DNA from: Mycobacterium basiliense
GTDB taxonomy: Bacteria > Actinomycetota > Actinomycetes > Mycobacteriales > Mycobacteriaceae
NCBI RefSeq assembly: GCF_900292015.1
Contig: NZ_LR130759.1
Coordinates: 1,860,001-1,924,000 of the forward strand
Length of the DNA: 64,000 bases
Direction: 5' to 3'
Part shown: positions 1 to 10,878 of the stretch, in pieces
Layout: each line of letters begins with the position of its first letter
How positions within the stretch are numbered: position 1 is the first letter of the stretch
Notes under the pieces: generated by a model
What the model saw: the letters and a program-made list of their open reading frames with translations, nothing else
Database searches by the model: none
Told to the model about the DNA's origin: nothing
Translations under genes and position numbers: made by a program

Positions 1-1
1 C

Positions 2-178
2 GCCACCAGTGTCGACGAGATCGCCATCGCATCCGGGTTGGTGGCCGAGCAGGTGCTGGGACCGCTGGCGATCCTCGAGGTCCGCGGGTTGGCCCAGCGT
101 GACGGAGGCCGATGGCGCATCGCCCGATGCGGTCCCGCCCGGGTCGTGGCCAAGCCGGCAACGCCTCGGCTCGTATAG
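2..178 (+). CDS. dprA: DprA C-terminal end (partial)
   Basis: The last 58 codons of a gene that begins left of the window. The reading frame runs from base 2 to a TAG at 176-178 and encodes a small winged-helix-like end (TSVDEIAIASGLVAEQVLG, then ILEVRGLAQRDGGRWRI), which is what the DprA/Smf family carries after its Rossmann DNA-binding domain. DprA loads RecA on single-stranded DNA during transformation. The neighbour supports the call: in M. tuberculosis dprA (Rv2896c) lies directly before viuB (Rv2895c), as here. Only the tail is visible, so no catalytic or DNA-binding residues can be checked. Confidence 0.75.
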   Translation, partial: ATSVDEIAIASGLVAEQVLGPLAILEVRGLAQRDGGRWRIARCGPARVVAKPATPRLV

Positions 179-213
179 TCGAGCGGGGGCATTGGGTTTG
201 AACAGGAGGACAA

Positions 214-1065
214 GTGGCGGGTAGACCACTGCAAACCTTCGAAGTCGTTGGTACCCAACAACTGGCACCCCACATGATCCGGGTGCGGCTCGGCGGCAAC
301 GGCTTCGACACATTCGTTCCCGGCGAGTTTACCGATTCCTACGTCAAGCTGGTGTTTGTCGCTGAGGACGTCGACGTCGAGGCCTTGCCCCGGCCGTTGA
401 CCATGGACAGTTTTTCTAGTCTCCCGCCCGAGAAGCGGCCCTCGGTACGGACCATGACCGTCCGCCGAATCGACGCTGCGGCCCGTGAAATCGTGATTGA
501 CGTCGTGGTGCACGGCGAACATGGGATAGCCGGCCAGTGGGCCGCGACGGCTCAACCCGGCCAGCGGATCCATCTGATGGGGCCCGGTGGGGCCTACACA
601 CCCAACCCGTCGGCGGACTGGCATCTGCTGGCTGGTGACGAATCCGCACTGCCGGCCATCGCGGCCGCCCTGGAGGCGTTGCCGGCCAACGCGGTTGGCA
701 AGGCATTCATCGAAGTGGCCGGCCCCGAAGACGAGATCGAGCTGACCGCACCGGATTCCGTCCAGGTGAACTGGGTATACCGCGGCGGCCGCGCGGATCT
801 GATATCTGAGGATCGCGCCGGTGATCATGCTCCGTTGATCGAGGCGGTTACCACCGCGCAGTGGCTTCCTGGGCAGGTGCATGTCTTCATTCATGGTGAG
901 GCGCAAACCGTCATGCACAACCTGCGGCCCTACATTCGCAAGGAGCGTGGGGTGGACGCGAAATGGGCGTCGTCGATCTCCGGCTACTGGCGGCGTGGGC
1001 GTACCGAAGAGACATTCCGGCAGTGGAAGAAAGAACTGGCCGAGGCTGAGGCCGGGACCCAGTAG
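214..1065 (+). CDS. viuB: Siderophore-interacting FAD-dependent reductase ViuB
   Basis: A 283-aa cytoplasmic flavoprotein of the siderophore-interacting protein family (FAD-binding 9 domain, then SIP domain). It is expected to release iron from imported ferric siderophore by reducing it. The flavin-binding stretch RTMTVRR lies near residue 90 and the nucleotide-side stretch DESALPAIAAALEALP near 145, in the usual order. Length matches Rv2895c. The start is a GTG at 214 preceded by a strong AGGAGGA at 204-210. A lactate monooxygenase gene follows after 33 bp; no iron box was identified. Family assignment is firm; the in vivo siderophore is inferred. Confidence 0.85.
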   Translation: MAGRPLQTFEVVGTQQLAPHMIRVRLGGNGFDTFVPGEFTDSYVKLVFVAEDVDVEALPRPLTMDSFSSLPPEKRPSVRTMTVRRIDAAAREIVIDVVVHGEHGIAGQWAATAQPGQRIHLMGPGGAYTPNPSADWHLLAGDESALPAIAAALEALPANAVGKAFIEVAGPEDEIELTAPDSVQVNWVYRGGRADLISEDRAGDHAPLIEAVTTAQWLPGQVHVFIHGEAQTVMHNLRPYIRKERGVDAKWASSISGYWRRGRTEETFRQWKKELAEAEAGTQ

Positions 1066-1098
1066 GGTCGTGGCCGGTCGGCTGGCATTCTCTACCGA

Positions 1099-2277
1099 AT
1101 GGGAGCAGAGACAGCACCGCATTTCGGCGACTACCAAAACGAGATTTACTTGCAGGGCCTCGCCGGGGTGGTGCCCTCCCTGCCCATGGCCTTCACCGAA
1201 CTGGAAGCCAAGGCCGCGGTGGCTTTGCCTCCCTCGGTGTGGTCGTATGTCGCCGGGGGAGCGGGTGACGAACGCACCCAGCGGGCCAATCGCGAGGCGT
1301 TCGATCGCTGGGGTTTGCTGCCGCGGATGTTCGTCGGCGCCGCCCAGCGCGACCTCTCGGTCGAGATGTTCGGGTTGACTTTGCCGTCGCCGCTGTTCAT
1401 GGCCCCGATCGGCGTTATCGGGCTGTGCGCCCAGGACGGGCATGGGGACCTGGCAACTGCGAGTGCGGCCGCTCGCACGGGCGTGCCGATGGTCGCCTCC
1501 ACGCTGACGGTCGACCCCATGGAGGATGTCGCCGCCGCATTCGGTGACACACCCGGGTTCTTCCAGCTGTACACACCGACTGACAAAGAAGTCGCCGCTA
1601 GCCTGGTGCAGCGGGCCGAAGTTGCCGGCTTCAAGGGCATCGTCGTCACGCTCGATACGTGGGTGACCGGTTGGCGGCCGCGTGACCTGAGCACGGCGAA
1701 CTTTCCGCAGCTGCGTGGGCACTGCCTTGCCAACTACACCAGCGATCCGGTGTTTCGGGCCAGCCTGCAGCGTCCGCCAGAAGAAGACCCGCAGGGTGCC
1801 GTGCTGCGCTGGGTGCAAATTTTCGGAGCGCCCCTGACGTGGAACGACCTCGGCTGGCTGCGTTCGCTGACCGAGCTGCCGTTGATCGTGAAGGGCATTT
1901 GCCATCCCGATGATGCCCGACGCGCCAAAGACGGTGGCGTCGACGGTATCTACTGCTCCAACCACGGCGGCCGGCAGGCCAACGGCGGTTTACCCGCGCT
2001 GGACTGCCTGCCAGCGGTGATCGAGGCGGCCGACGGGCTGCCGGTGCTGTTCGACTCCGGGGTCCGCAACGGTGCCGACGTCGTCAAGGCGCTGGCCATG
2101 GGTGCGACTGCGGTCGGCGTGGGCCGCCCGTACGCCTACGGTCTGGCGCTTGGCGGGGTAGCCGGCATCGTCCACGTACTGCGGGCGATGTTGGCCGAAA
2201 CCGACCTGATCATGGCGGTCGACGGATATCCCGCGCGCAAAGATCTCACCCCGGACACGCTGCGGCGCGTCGACTGA
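1099..2277 (+). CDS. FMN-dependent lactate 2-monooxygenase
   Basis: A 392-aa alpha-hydroxyacid oxidase of the FMN TIM-barrel family. It resembles lactate 2-monooxygenase of M. smegmatis almost from the first residue ([69 protein letters not shown]). That enzyme converts L-lactate and O2 to acetate, CO2 and water. The catalytic His is in SNHGGRQ, and the flavin phosphate site is the [16 protein letters not shown] region. It is shorter in the middle loop than the M. smegmatis enzyme as I recall it. To my knowledge M. tuberculosis has no gene at this place between viuB and xerC, so this is a lineage-specific insertion or loss. Other 2-hydroxyacids remain possible substrates. Confidence 0.85.
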   Translation: MGAETAPHFGDYQNEIYLQGLAGVVPSLPMAFTELEAKAAVALPPSVWSYVAGGAGDERTQRANREAFDRWGLLPRMFVGAAQRDLSVEMFGLTLPSPLFMAPIGVIGLCAQDGHGDLATASAAARTGVPMVASTLTVDPMEDVAAAFGDTPGFFQLYTPTDKEVAASLVQRAEVAGFKGIVVTLDTWVTGWRPRDLSTANFPQLRGHCLANYTSDPVFRASLQRPPEEDPQGAVLRWVQIFGAPLTWNDLGWLRSLTELPLIVKGICHPDDARRAKDGGVDGIYCSNHGGRQANGGLPALDCLPAVIEAADGLPVLFDSGVRNGADVVKALAMGATAVGVGRPYAYGLALGGVAGIVHVLRAMLAETDLIMAVDGYPARKDLTPDTLRRVD

Positions 2278-2308
2278 ACCGCGCCGTCGCGTCTGCGACC
2301 GTGGGGGA

Positions 2309-3208
2309 GTGAGCGAAGGCATTCTCGAGGAGTTCGACGACTACCTGGCGCTGCAATGTGGCCGCTCGGCACACACCCGTCGTGCCTACCTGGGTGATCT
2401 GCGCTCGCTGTTTGCGTTTCTCGCCGAACGCGGAGCAGGCCTGGACGCGCTGAACCTGCCGCTGCTGCGGTCATGGCTGGCCGCTGCCGCGGGCGCCGGC
2501 GCCGCGCGCACGACGCTGGCCCGTCGCACCTCGGCGGTCAAAGCTTTCACCGACTGGGCCACCCGGCGTGGTCTGTTGTCCACCGATCCTGCGACCCGGT
2601 TGCAGATACCCAAGGCCCATCGCACGCTGCCCGCTGTGCTGCGCCAGGATCAGGCCTGCGCGGCGATGACCGCCGCGAAGCTAGGCGCCGAGCAGGGTGA
2701 TCCGCTGGCGCTGCGGGACCGGCTGATCGTGGAGCTGCTGTACGCCACCGGGATCCGGGTGAGCGAACTGTGCGGTCTAGACGTCGATGACGTCGACACC
2801 ACGCATCGGCTGGTGCGTGTCCTCGGCAAGGGCAACAAGCAGCGCACCGCCCCCTTCGGTCAGCCCGCCGCCGAGGCGTTGCAAACCTGGCTGGCGAAGG
2901 GGCGTCCCGCGCTGGTCACGGCGGAGTCCGGGTCGGCATTGCTGCTGGGCGCGCGCGGTCGCCGACTCGATGTGCGGCAAGCGCGCACCGTGGTGCACCA
3001 GACCGTCGCCGCGGTGGACGGCGCACCCGACATGGGCCCGCACGGGCTGCGCCACAGCGCGGCCACGCACCTACTCGAGGGTGGGGCCGACCTGAGGGTT
3101 GTCCAGGAGCTGCTGGGACATTCCAGCCTGGCGACCACCCAGCTCTACACCCACGTCGCGGTTGCCCGGTTGCGGGCCGTGCACGATCAAGCCCATCCGC
3201 GCGCCTAA
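2309..3208 (+). CDS. xerC: Site-specific tyrosine recombinase XerC
   Basis: A 299-aa tyrosine recombinase that, with XerD, resolves chromosome dimers at dif. The N-terminal SAM-like core-binding domain occupies about residues 1-95 and the catalytic domain the rest. Catalytic residues are visible in order: Arg in [16 protein letters not shown], the [15 protein letters not shown] segment (H-x-x-R), the His of [16 protein letters not shown] and its Tyr nucleophile. Start is a GTG at 2309 within a GGGGGAGTGAG context; no better start is visible. It matches Rv2894c in position. It ends five bases before the convergent peptidase gene. In M. tuberculosis Rv2893 and PPE45 lie beyond xerC; they are absent here. 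Confidence 0.9.
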   Translation: MSEGILEEFDDYLALQCGRSAHTRRAYLGDLRSLFAFLAERGAGLDALNLPLLRSWLAAAAGAGAARTTLARRTSAVKAFTDWATRRGLLSTDPATRLQIPKAHRTLPAVLRQDQACAAMTAAKLGAEQGDPLALRDRLIVELLYATGIRVSELCGLDVDDVDTTHRLVRVLGKGNKQRTAPFGQPAAEALQTWLAKGRPALVTAESGSALLLGARGRRLDVRQARTVVHQTVAAVDGAPDMGPHGLRHSAATHLLEGGADLRVVQELLGHSSLATTQLYTHVAVARLRAVHDQAHPRA

Positions 3209-3213
3209 CCGCA

Positions 3214-3702
3214 TCAACCGGACAGCGGTTTGAGCCGGACCGGGGTGGACCTCAGCAGGCCGAGCGGGTCGACGTAATCGGCCGCCGACGCCGCACCCCA
3301 CATCGCGCCCCAATGCAGACACGCTGGCGCTGGGCAACCCGGGTGTCCGGCCACCAATTCGCCCAGTGGAGCGCCGGCTGCTACCGGCTGACCGGCCCGA
3401 ACGATGGCTCGAACCGGCTCGTAGCTGGTGTGCAAGCCACCCGGATGGGCCAACGAAACGACCGGACGTCCGGCCAGCATTCCGGCGAACACCACGGTCG
3501 CGTCGCCCGGGGCGTACACCTGCTCACCAGGTGCGCCGGCCAGGTCGACGCCGCGATGGCCGGGCCGCCAGTTCGGCGTTGGGGCGGCGAACCCGCGCAA
3601 CACGGCAGGTGGCGGACGTAGCGGCCAGTCCAGGCGTTCACCGGAGGCGTGCGCCGGCGCAGCGCACAGCACCATCAGGGACAGCAGCATCGACCACAAC
3701 AC
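3214..3702 (-). CDS. Secreted M23 (LytM-like) peptidase domain protein
   Basis: A 162-aa exported protein corresponding to Rv2891. A signal peptide (LLSLMVLCAAPAHAS) ends near residue 20, followed by one M23 domain. Metal-ligand candidates are H49 and D53 (GHRGVDL) and H130 (CLHWG). In canonical LytM the final motif is H-x-H; here it is C-x-H, a variant I know from actinobacterial members, so hydrolytic activity is uncertain and a role as peptidoglycan-binding or amidase-activating factor is possible. The GTG at 3702 is taken as start, with an ATG at 3690 as alternative. It is convergent with xerC and divergent from rpsB. Confidence 0.75.
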   Translation of the reverse strand: MLWSMLLSLMVLCAAPAHASGERLDWPLRPPPAVLRGFAAPTPNWRPGHRGVDLAGAPGEQVYAPGDATVVFAGMLAGRPVVSLAHPGGLHTSYEPVRAIVRAGQPVAAGAPLGELVAGHPGCPAPACLHWGAMWGAASAADYVDPLGLLRSTPVRLKPLSG

Positions 3703-4027
3703 GAGTCCAGTTCAGCGGGGAACCGGGGGCGCCGACACCCCGTCGCATCGATTTGTGGAGCGGTCGCCAGCTGTGGAGCCGCCGTGGTAAGGACGCCCGT
3801 GGGATCGGTGTAAACTGCTCGTCGCAGCTCGTTTCTACGGGCTGACTTCGCGTGTCTGCATCGCGACCCGGTAGTTCAGGGATCCGCAACAGCATGCCGA
3901 GCGGTCCCGGCCCGGTGGTCCCCTTTGGGGGATTTCTCCGGAACGGGTTCGGCATCGCAGCAGACGCCAGGGCCCGGCGTCACCCGACGTCTGGCAGACA
4001 ACCGACAACTAAGGACATCGGCTCACT
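3703..4027. promoter_or_regulatory. Divergent intergenic region, M23 peptidase / rpsB
   Basis: A 325-bp region without a credible gene. It must hold the leftward promoter of the M23 gene and the rightward promoter and leader of rpsB. A possible rpsB minus-10 lies in GTGTAAACTG around 3808-3818. The approximately 200 bases downstream are GC-rich and could fold as an r-protein leader, but I cannot identify an established S2-binding structure. Confidence 0.4.
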
Positions 4028-4882
4028 ATGGCTGTTGTGACCATGAAACAGCTGCTCGACAGCGGCACCCACTTCGGGCATCAGACCCGTCGCTGGAACC
4101 CCAAGATGAAGCGGTTCATCTTCACCGACCGCAATGGCATCTACATCATCGACCTGCAGCAGACGCTGACCTTCATCGATAAGGCGTACGAGTTCGTCAA
4201 AGAAACCGTCGCCCACGGAGGCACCGTACTGTTTGTCGGCACCAAGAAGCAGGCGCAAGAATCCGTCGCAGCCGAAGCGACCCGGGTCGGCATGCCATAT
4301 GTGAACCAACGTTGGCTGGGTGGCATGCTCACCAACTTTTCCACCGTGCACAAGCGGCTGCAGCGTCTCAAGGAACTCGAGGCAATGGAGCAGACGGGCG
4401 GCTTCGAGGGACGGACCAAGAAGGAGATTCTGGGCCTGACCCGGGAGAAGAACAAGTTGGAGCGGTCTCTGGGCGGTATCAGGGACATGGCGAAGGTGCC
4501 ATCGGCGATTTGGGTGGTCGACACCAACAAAGAGCACATCGCCGTCGGCGAGGCCCGCAAACTCGGCATCCCGGTGATAGCCATCCTGGACACCAACTGC
4601 GACCCCGACGAGGTCGACTACCCGATCCCGGGCAACGACGACGCGATCCGCTCGGCGGCGTTGCTGACCAAAGTGATCGCCTCCGCGGTCGCCGAGGGCC
4701 TACAAGCCCGCGCCGGCCAGGGCCGCGGCGACGGTAAACCAGAGGCGGAAGCCGGCGAACCGCTGGCCGAATGGGAACAGGAGCTGCTGGCCTCCGCAAC
4801 AGCCGCAACTGCTACAGCTAATGCCAGCGCACCGACCGACGCCGTCGCCGGCGCCGGCGAACCAACCACAGATGCATCCTAG
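4028..4882 (+). CDS. rpsB: 30S ribosomal protein S2
   Basis: A 284-aa S2 protein of the small ribosomal subunit. The family start [20 protein letters not shown], the motif [11 protein letters not shown] and the segment [19 protein letters not shown] are all present. The C-terminal 50 or so residues are an Ala/Glu-rich low-complexity tail typical of actinobacterial S2. It is followed after 11 bp by tsf, the usual rpsB-tsf operon. Confidence 0.97.
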   Translation: MAVVTMKQLLDSGTHFGHQTRRWNPKMKRFIFTDRNGIYIIDLQQTLTFIDKAYEFVKETVAHGGTVLFVGTKKQAQESVAAEATRVGMPYVNQRWLGGMLTNFSTVHKRLQRLKELEAMEQTGGFEGRTKKEILGLTREKNKLERSLGGIRDMAKVPSAIWVVDTNKEHIAVGEARKLGIPVIAILDTNCDPDEVDYPIPGNDDAIRSAALLTKVIASAVAEGLQARAGQGRGDGKPEAEAGEPLAEWEQELLASATAATATANASAPTDAVAGAGEPTTDAS

Positions 4883-4893
4883 GAAAGGCTGAA

Positions 4894-5721
4894 ATGGCGA
4901 ACTTCACCGCTGCCGACGTCAAGCGACTGCGGGAGCTGACCGGTGCCGGCATGCTCGCTTGCAAAAACGCGCTGGCCGAATCCGACGGTGACTTCGACAA
5001 AGCCGTCGAGGCGCTGCGGATCAAGGGCGCCAAGGATGTGGGTAAGCGCGCGGAGCGCGCGACAGCCGAGGGTCTGGTCGCGGCCAAGGACGGTGCGCTT
5101 ATCGAGTTGAACTGCGAGACGGACTTCGTCGCCAAGAACGCGGAGTTCCAGAAGCTGGCCGATGAGATCGTCGCAGCCGCGGTTGCCGCCAAGGCCGTCG
5201 ACGTCGATGCCCTCAAAGCCGCGAGCGCCGGTGACCAGACCGTCGAACAGGCGATCGCGGAACTGTCGGCCAAAATCGGCGAGAAGCTGGAATTGCGGCG
5301 CGTCGCGATCTTCGACGGCACCGTGGAAACCTATCTCCACCGTCGGTCGGCCGATCTGCCGCCGGCGGTCGGGGTGTTAGTCGAGTACACCGGCGGCTCG
5401 GCTGGCGCAGCAAAAGAGGCGGCGCACGCGGTGGCCCTGCAGATCGCCGCGCTCAAGGCCCGCTACCTGTCCCGCGACGAGGTGCCAGCAGACGTCGTGG
5501 CCAGCGAACGCCGCATCGCAGAGGAGACCGCTAAGGCCGAGGGCAAGCCGGAGCAGGCGCTGCCGAAGATCATCGAGGGCCGGTTGAACGGCTTCTTCAA
5601 GGATGCCGTGCTGCTCGAACAGCCCTCGGTGTCCGACAGCAAGAAGACCGTCAAGGCGTTGCTGGACGAGTCCGGTGTCAGCGTGACCCGATTCGTTCGG
5701 TTCGAGGTGGGGCAGGCCTAA
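4894..5721 (+). CDS. tsf: Elongation factor Ts
   Basis: A 275-aa EF-Ts, the guanine-nucleotide exchange factor of EF-Tu. The N-terminal UBA-like module ([18 protein letters not shown]) and the signature [12 protein letters not shown] are clear, followed by the dimerisation core and a conserved end ([14 protein letters not shown]). The ATG at 4894 has GAAAGG a few bases upstream. It is cotranscribed with rpsB, and amiC begins 18 bp after its stop. Confidence 0.97.
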   Translation: MANFTAADVKRLRELTGAGMLACKNALAESDGDFDKAVEALRIKGAKDVGKRAERATAEGLVAAKDGALIELNCETDFVAKNAEFQKLADEIVAAAVAAKAVDVDALKAASAGDQTVEQAIAELSAKIGEKLELRRVAIFDGTVETYLHRRSADLPPAVGVLVEYTGGSAGAAKEAAHAVALQIAALKARYLSRDEVPADVVASERRIAEETAKAEGKPEQALPKIIEGRLNGFFKDAVLLEQPSVSDSKKTVKALLDESGVSVTRFVRFEVGQA

Positions 5722-5739
5722 CTCGGCTAGCGTCGAAGC

Positions 5740-7152
5740 ATGGCCCGTGTACACGCTTTTGGCGACGATGTCCTGGGTGATCTCGATGCCGTCGGTCTTG
5801 CTGATGCCATCAACTCTGGCCAGCTGACCGCGGCCGAGGTCGCCGAGGCCGCCATAGCGCGCACCGAAGCGGTCAATTCTCAGCTCAACGGTCTGGCGCA
5901 TGCGGCCTTCGACGCGGCGCGAAACGCGGCTCGGACCCGGCGGCCTAGTCAGGGCGGTGCCTTCTTCGGCGGAGTGCCGAGCTACATCAAGGACAACGTC
6001 GACGTCAACGGGTTACCGACGATGCGTGGGACCGACGCGTGGGCGCCGCGTCACGCCGGCACCGACAGCGAGATCACTCGGGTGCTGCGGTCGACCGGAT
6101 TGATCGAGCTCGGTAAGACGCAGATGTCGGAGTTCGGGTTCAGCGCTGCCGCGGAGCATCCCCGGCTGGGCCCGGTCCGTAACCCGTGGAACACCGAGCA
6201 CACCGCGGGCGCCTCTTCGTCGGGATCGGCGGCGTTCGTCGCCGCGGGCGTGGTTCCGATCGCGCACGCCAACGACGGCGGTGGTTCGATCCGGATTCCG
6301 GCGTCGTGTAACGGGTTGGTCGGGCTCAAGCCAACGCGCGGACGGCTGCCGCTAGATCCAGAGCTACGCCGAATGCCGGTCGTCATCGCCGCCAATGGCG
6401 TGCTGACTCGATCCGTGCGGGATACCGCGGCCCTCTACCGCGAGGTCGAGCGCAACTGGCGGCCCACCGGGCTGCCGCCCATCGGGGACGTCACCGGGCC
6501 CAGCAAGCAGCGGCTGCGGATTGCCGTGTTGACCCGCTCGGTCGACCAGGAGTGCGGCCCGGAGATGCGTGCATTGACGCTGAAGACAGCCGGACTCCTC
6601 GAGGAGCTGGGACATCACGTCGAACACGTCGAGGAATTGCCCGTACCCACGACGTTGCCCGATGACTTCGTCCTGTACTGGGGGATGCTGGCGTGGGCGC
6701 AGGTGCGTATCGGCCGACTGGCCTTCGGCAAGAGTTTCGATCGCACCCGGCTGGACAGCCTGACGTTGGGGTTGGCCCGACATGGTGCCCGCAACGCCCT
6801 GCGGTTGCCCGCGGCGATCGCGCGGTTGCGCCGCGTCCGGCGGCACACCGCGCGATTCTTTGACACCTACGATGCGGTGCTGACTCCCACGCTGGCAGAC
6901 GCACCGCCCCCGATTGGATACCTCTCGCCCACCGATTACCACCAGGTCATCGATCGGCTGCGCAGGTGGGTCACCTTCACCCCGCTGCACAACGTCACTG
7001 GGGAGCCGGCGATATCGCTGCCGCTGGCCCAATCCGCGGAGGGGCTGCCCGTGGGCATGATGCTGGCCGCCGATCTCGGGCGCGAAGCGCGGCTGTTGGA
7101 GCTGGCCTACGAACTCGAAGAGGCCCGACCCTGGGCGCGCATACATGTCTGA
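5740..7152 (+). CDS. amiC: Amidase signature family hydrolase AmiC
   Basis: A 470-aa amidase-signature enzyme that hydrolyses carboxylic amides to acid and ammonia; the natural substrate is unknown. The Ser-cisSer-Lys triad can be placed: Lys in YIKDNVDVNG, the Ser-rich loop TAGASSSGSAAFVAAG, and the nucleophile region DGGGSIRIPASCNGLVGLKP. Length and position match Rv2888c. It lies 18 bp after tsf and may be read through from the rpsB promoter. It is convergent with the MarR gene. Confidence 0.85.
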   Translation: MARVHAFGDDVLGDLDAVGLADAINSGQLTAAEVAEAAIARTEAVNSQLNGLAHAAFDAARNAARTRRPSQGGAFFGGVPSYIKDNVDVNGLPTMRGTDAWAPRHAGTDSEITRVLRSTGLIELGKTQMSEFGFSAAAEHPRLGPVRNPWNTEHTAGASSSGSAAFVAAGVVPIAHANDGGGSIRIPASCNGLVGLKPTRGRLPLDPELRRMPVVIAANGVLTRSVRDTAALYREVERNWRPTGLPPIGDVTGPSKQRLRIAVLTRSVDQECGPEMRALTLKTAGLLEELGHHVEHVEELPVPTTLPDDFVLYWGMLAWAQVRIGRLAFGKSFDRTRLDSLTLGLARHGARNALRLPAAIARLRRVRRHTARFFDTYDAVLTPTLADAPPPIGYLSPTDYHQVIDRLRRWVTFTPLHNVTGEPAISLPLAQSAEGLPVGMMLAADLGREARLLELAYELEEARPWARIHV

Positions 7153-7185
7153 CCAGCTACCCGGCACCCTGCTTGGTGGCGCTCG

Positions 7186-7605
7186 TTAGCCCGATCCCAG
7201 CTTTGTGAGCATCCGCTTGAATTCCCGTTGCTGAGCCGTTGTCAGCTTCGCGAGGATACGTGCATCGGCGCCCAGCACCACCGCCTCCGCGCGCTTGAGC
7301 AAGGCTCGCCCGGGAGTGGTCAGGGTGGCCGGCAAGGCACGCCCGGACGACACCGACGTTGGCCGGGCGACGGCGTCGATCTCTTCGAGTTTGCGCAGCA
7401 CCGTGTTCATTGCTTGCGGAGTGACATTGGTTTGCCGGGCCAGTTCGGCGCTGGAAAGCCCGGGTGACAGCGACAGCAACCGCAAACAGACGAATTCGGG
7501 CAGGGTGAGACCGAGCGGACCCAGCGCCGCGGACACCTCGGGCCGCAGCACAGCCGCTACCCGATAGAGCAGAAAGCCCAGCGGAGCGTCTTCGACCTGG
7601 CCCAT
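7186..7605 (-). CDS. MarR-family transcriptional regulator (Rv2887-like)
   Basis: A 139-aa MarR protein. The winged-helix region shows LTLPEFVCLRLLS, the recognition stretch SSAELARQTNVTPQAMNTVL, and a wing (SSGRALPATLTTPGRALL). Position corresponds to Rv2887, reported in M. tuberculosis to repress a methyltransferase gene involved in drug inactivation. A 19-bp palindrome sits exactly on its start codon, suggesting autoregulation. The BCCT transporter gene lies upstream on the same strand, 97 bp away. Confidence 0.85.
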   Translation of the reverse strand: MGQVEDAPLGFLLYRVAAVLRPEVSAALGPLGLTLPEFVCLRLLSLSPGLSSAELARQTNVTPQAMNTVLRKLEEIDAVARPTSVSSGRALPATLTTPGRALLKRAEAVVLGADARILAKLTTAQQREFKRMLTKLGSG

Positions 7606-7622
7606 GTCAATGATCTTGACAT
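7604..7622. promoter_or_regulatory. Palindromic operator at the marR start codon
   Basis: A perfect inverted repeat ATGTCAA-5 nt-TTGACAT overlaps the start codon (7603-7605) of the MarR gene. Size and symmetry fit a MarR dimer site. Binding here would block initiation of its own gene. No second copy was noticed in front of the neighbouring genes. Functional role is inferred. Confidence 0.55.
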
Positions 7623-7702
7623 ATGCCGGACGCGCCGGCGGATTATGAGCGATCAGGCCAGGGCCGTGGTCGGTGGCGGAGTCGCCACCGGGGCGCTGTC
7701 AC

Positions 7703-9499
7703 TCATGTCGACGATGTTGTGTTGCTTTGGGGTTGGTGGTCGCCGGAGTCAAAGGAATGTTCGCCCAGAGGATCTGTTGGGGCTATGACCGTGAGTGCGC
7801 CGGTGTCGGGGTGCACTGAACAGGTGCTGCTGTCGACGTCACGGACGGCAATAAGCCCGGAAAGTGTCGCCGAGACGTCGTGGCGCTGTTGGTCTCCGGC
7901 CGCAACCATGTCCGGCACCGTGACGTGCAGCAGCCGGGGGGTGGTGGCCAGGTCGAAGTGGAACGCCCTCGCCATGGCATAGCACGCCAACACCATGACG
8001 ATTGAGAATGGCAGGGCGGTGGCGATCGACGCGGTGCGCAACGCCGTCAACGACCCCGCGCCGCCAATCAGCAACAAAACGGCGGCCGCCACCCCCTCTA
8101 ACACCGCCCAGTAGACCCGCGTCAGTTTGGGCGGGTCCAGGTCGCCGCCCGCTGACAAGATGTCGATGACCAACGAACCAGAGTCCGATGACGTGACGAA
8201 GAAGAACACGATCACCACCACCGCCAGCAGGCTGGTGATGACCCCGATGGGTAGGCCGCCGAGCAGCTGGAATAGCGATGTGTTCGTGTCTACCGCTCCG
8301 TTGACTAGCAGGTCTCCGTTGTTGCGTTGCCGCAGCACCGCCGAGTCGCCGAAGATGGTGAACCACAATGAGGCGATCACGGTGGGGACCAGCAGCACGG
8401 CCCCGATGAACTCCCGGATCGTGCGTCCTCGCGAAATCCGTGCGATGAACATTCCGACAAACGGGGCCCAGCTGATCCACCAGCCCCAATAGAAGATGGT
8501 CCAGTCGGCGAGCCAGCCGTCGTGCGAGAACGGCGCGGTGCGCAGCATGAATTGCGGAAATGATTGGACGTAGCCGCCAAGATTCTGCACCCACGATTGC
8601 AGTAAGAACAGCGTCGGCCCAAGCACCAGGACGAAGGCGGCCAAAGCGGCGGCGAGCGCCATGTTGATGTTCGACAGCCACTTCAATCCTCTGCCGAGCC
8701 CGCTGACCACCGACGCCGTCGCGGTGGCGGTGATGACCGCGATCATGCCGACCATCCACCAGTTGTTCACCCGGATCCAACCGAGATATTCCAGCCCGGA
8801 CGCGATCTGAGTGATACCGAAACCCAGCGATGTGGCGACACCGAAAAGCGTTCCGACGATGGCGATGACGTCGACAGCGTGCCCCAACACGCCCTCGACA
8901 CGGCGCCGGCCCAGGACCGGCTCCAGCAGCCAGCGCACCGACAAGGGGCGGCCCCTGCGATAGGTCATGTACGCCAGCCCGAGGCCCACCAGCACGTAGA
9001 TCGCCCAGGCGTGCAGACCCCAATGGAACATGGTCAGCGCCATTGCCTGATTGGCCGCCGCGTCCGTGTGTGCGGGCACACCAGATGCCTGCGGTGGATG
9101 CACGTAGTGGCTCAGCGGCTCGGCCACACTGTAGAACACCAATCCGATACCCATACCGGCGCTAAACAGCATGGCCAGCCAGGGCCAGAAACTGAACTCG
9201 GGTACCTCATCGTCGCCGCCCAGTCGAATGGTGCCGACCTGGGAGAAACCGCAGTAGAGCGCGAATACCACAAAACCGGTGGTCACCAGGATGTACCACC
9301 ATCCGACGCCGTCGGTGATCGCGGCGTTGAGCCGGCCGAACGCGTCTTGAGCGGTCTGCGCGTACACGACGGAAACGGCGATCATGGCGATGATCACCAG
9401 TGACGCAGGAATGAAGACCGCGGGCTTAACGCTCCGCCAGGCATGAACCACAACGTTCGGACCACTCCGGCCGTTCGTCGGCGTGGCAGGCAACGCCAT
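7703..9499 (-). CDS. BCCT-family betaine/choline/carnitine transporter
   Basis: A 598-aa inner-membrane transporter of the BCCT family, about 12 membrane helices. The diagnostic stretches are present: FSAGMGIGLVFYSVAEPLSH, TMFHWGLHAWAIY and the Trp-rich IFYWGWWISWAPFVGMFIAR. The last has the family tryptophan box and the first the glycine-rich helix-3 segment. A charged C-terminal tail of about 60 residues could be an osmosensing extension. Upstream codons could extend the frame to 9562, but the ATG at 9499 has GGGAG six bases before it. Rv0917 (betP) is the M. tuberculosis relative and lies elsewhere in that genome. Substrate is probably glycine betaine, by family only. Confidence 0.85.
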   Translation of the reverse strand: MALPATPTNGRSGPNVVVHAWRSVKPAVFIPASLVIIAMIAVSVVYAQTAQDAFGRLNAAITDGVGWWYILVTTGFVVFALYCGFSQVGTIRLGGDDEVPEFSFWPWLAMLFSAGMGIGLVFYSVAEPLSHYVHPPQASGVPAHTDAAANQAMALTMFHWGLHAWAIYVLVGLGLAYMTYRRGRPLSVRWLLEPVLGRRRVEGVLGHAVDVIAIVGTLFGVATSLGFGITQIASGLEYLGWIRVNNWWMVGMIAVITATATASVVSGLGRGLKWLSNINMALAAALAAFVLVLGPTLFLLQSWVQNLGGYVQSFPQFMLRTAPFSHDGWLADWTIFYWGWWISWAPFVGMFIARISRGRTIREFIGAVLLVPTVIASLWFTIFGDSAVLRQRNNGDLLVNGAVDTNTSLFQLLGGLPIGVITSLLAVVVIVFFFVTSSDSGSLVIDILSAGGDLDPPKLTRVYWAVLEGVAAAVLLLIGGAGSLTALRTASIATALPFSIVMVLACYAMARAFHFDLATTPRLLHVTVPDMVAAGDQQRHDVSATLSGLIAVRDVDSSTCSVHPDTGALTVIAPTDPLGEHSFDSGDHQPQSNTTSST

Positions 9500-10793
<1,294 letters not shown>

Positions 10794-10841
10794 GTTCGGC
10801 CGAGCCATACGGTGGAAGCGGTGCAAAGTGATACCGCTGTC

Positions 10842-10873
10842 ACTAAGCGGTGAGTGCATGAGTGCCGCTTAGT
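10842..10873. terminator. Bidirectional hairpin between convergent genes
   Basis: A perfect 9-bp inverted repeat, ACTAAGCGG and CCGCTTAGT, with a 14-nt loop, sits in the 85 bp between the stops of the antigen 85 gene and the antiporter gene. The position suggests a shared terminator. There is no T-tract, which is common in mycobacteria. Confidence 0.5.
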
Positions 10874-10878
10874 TGGAC

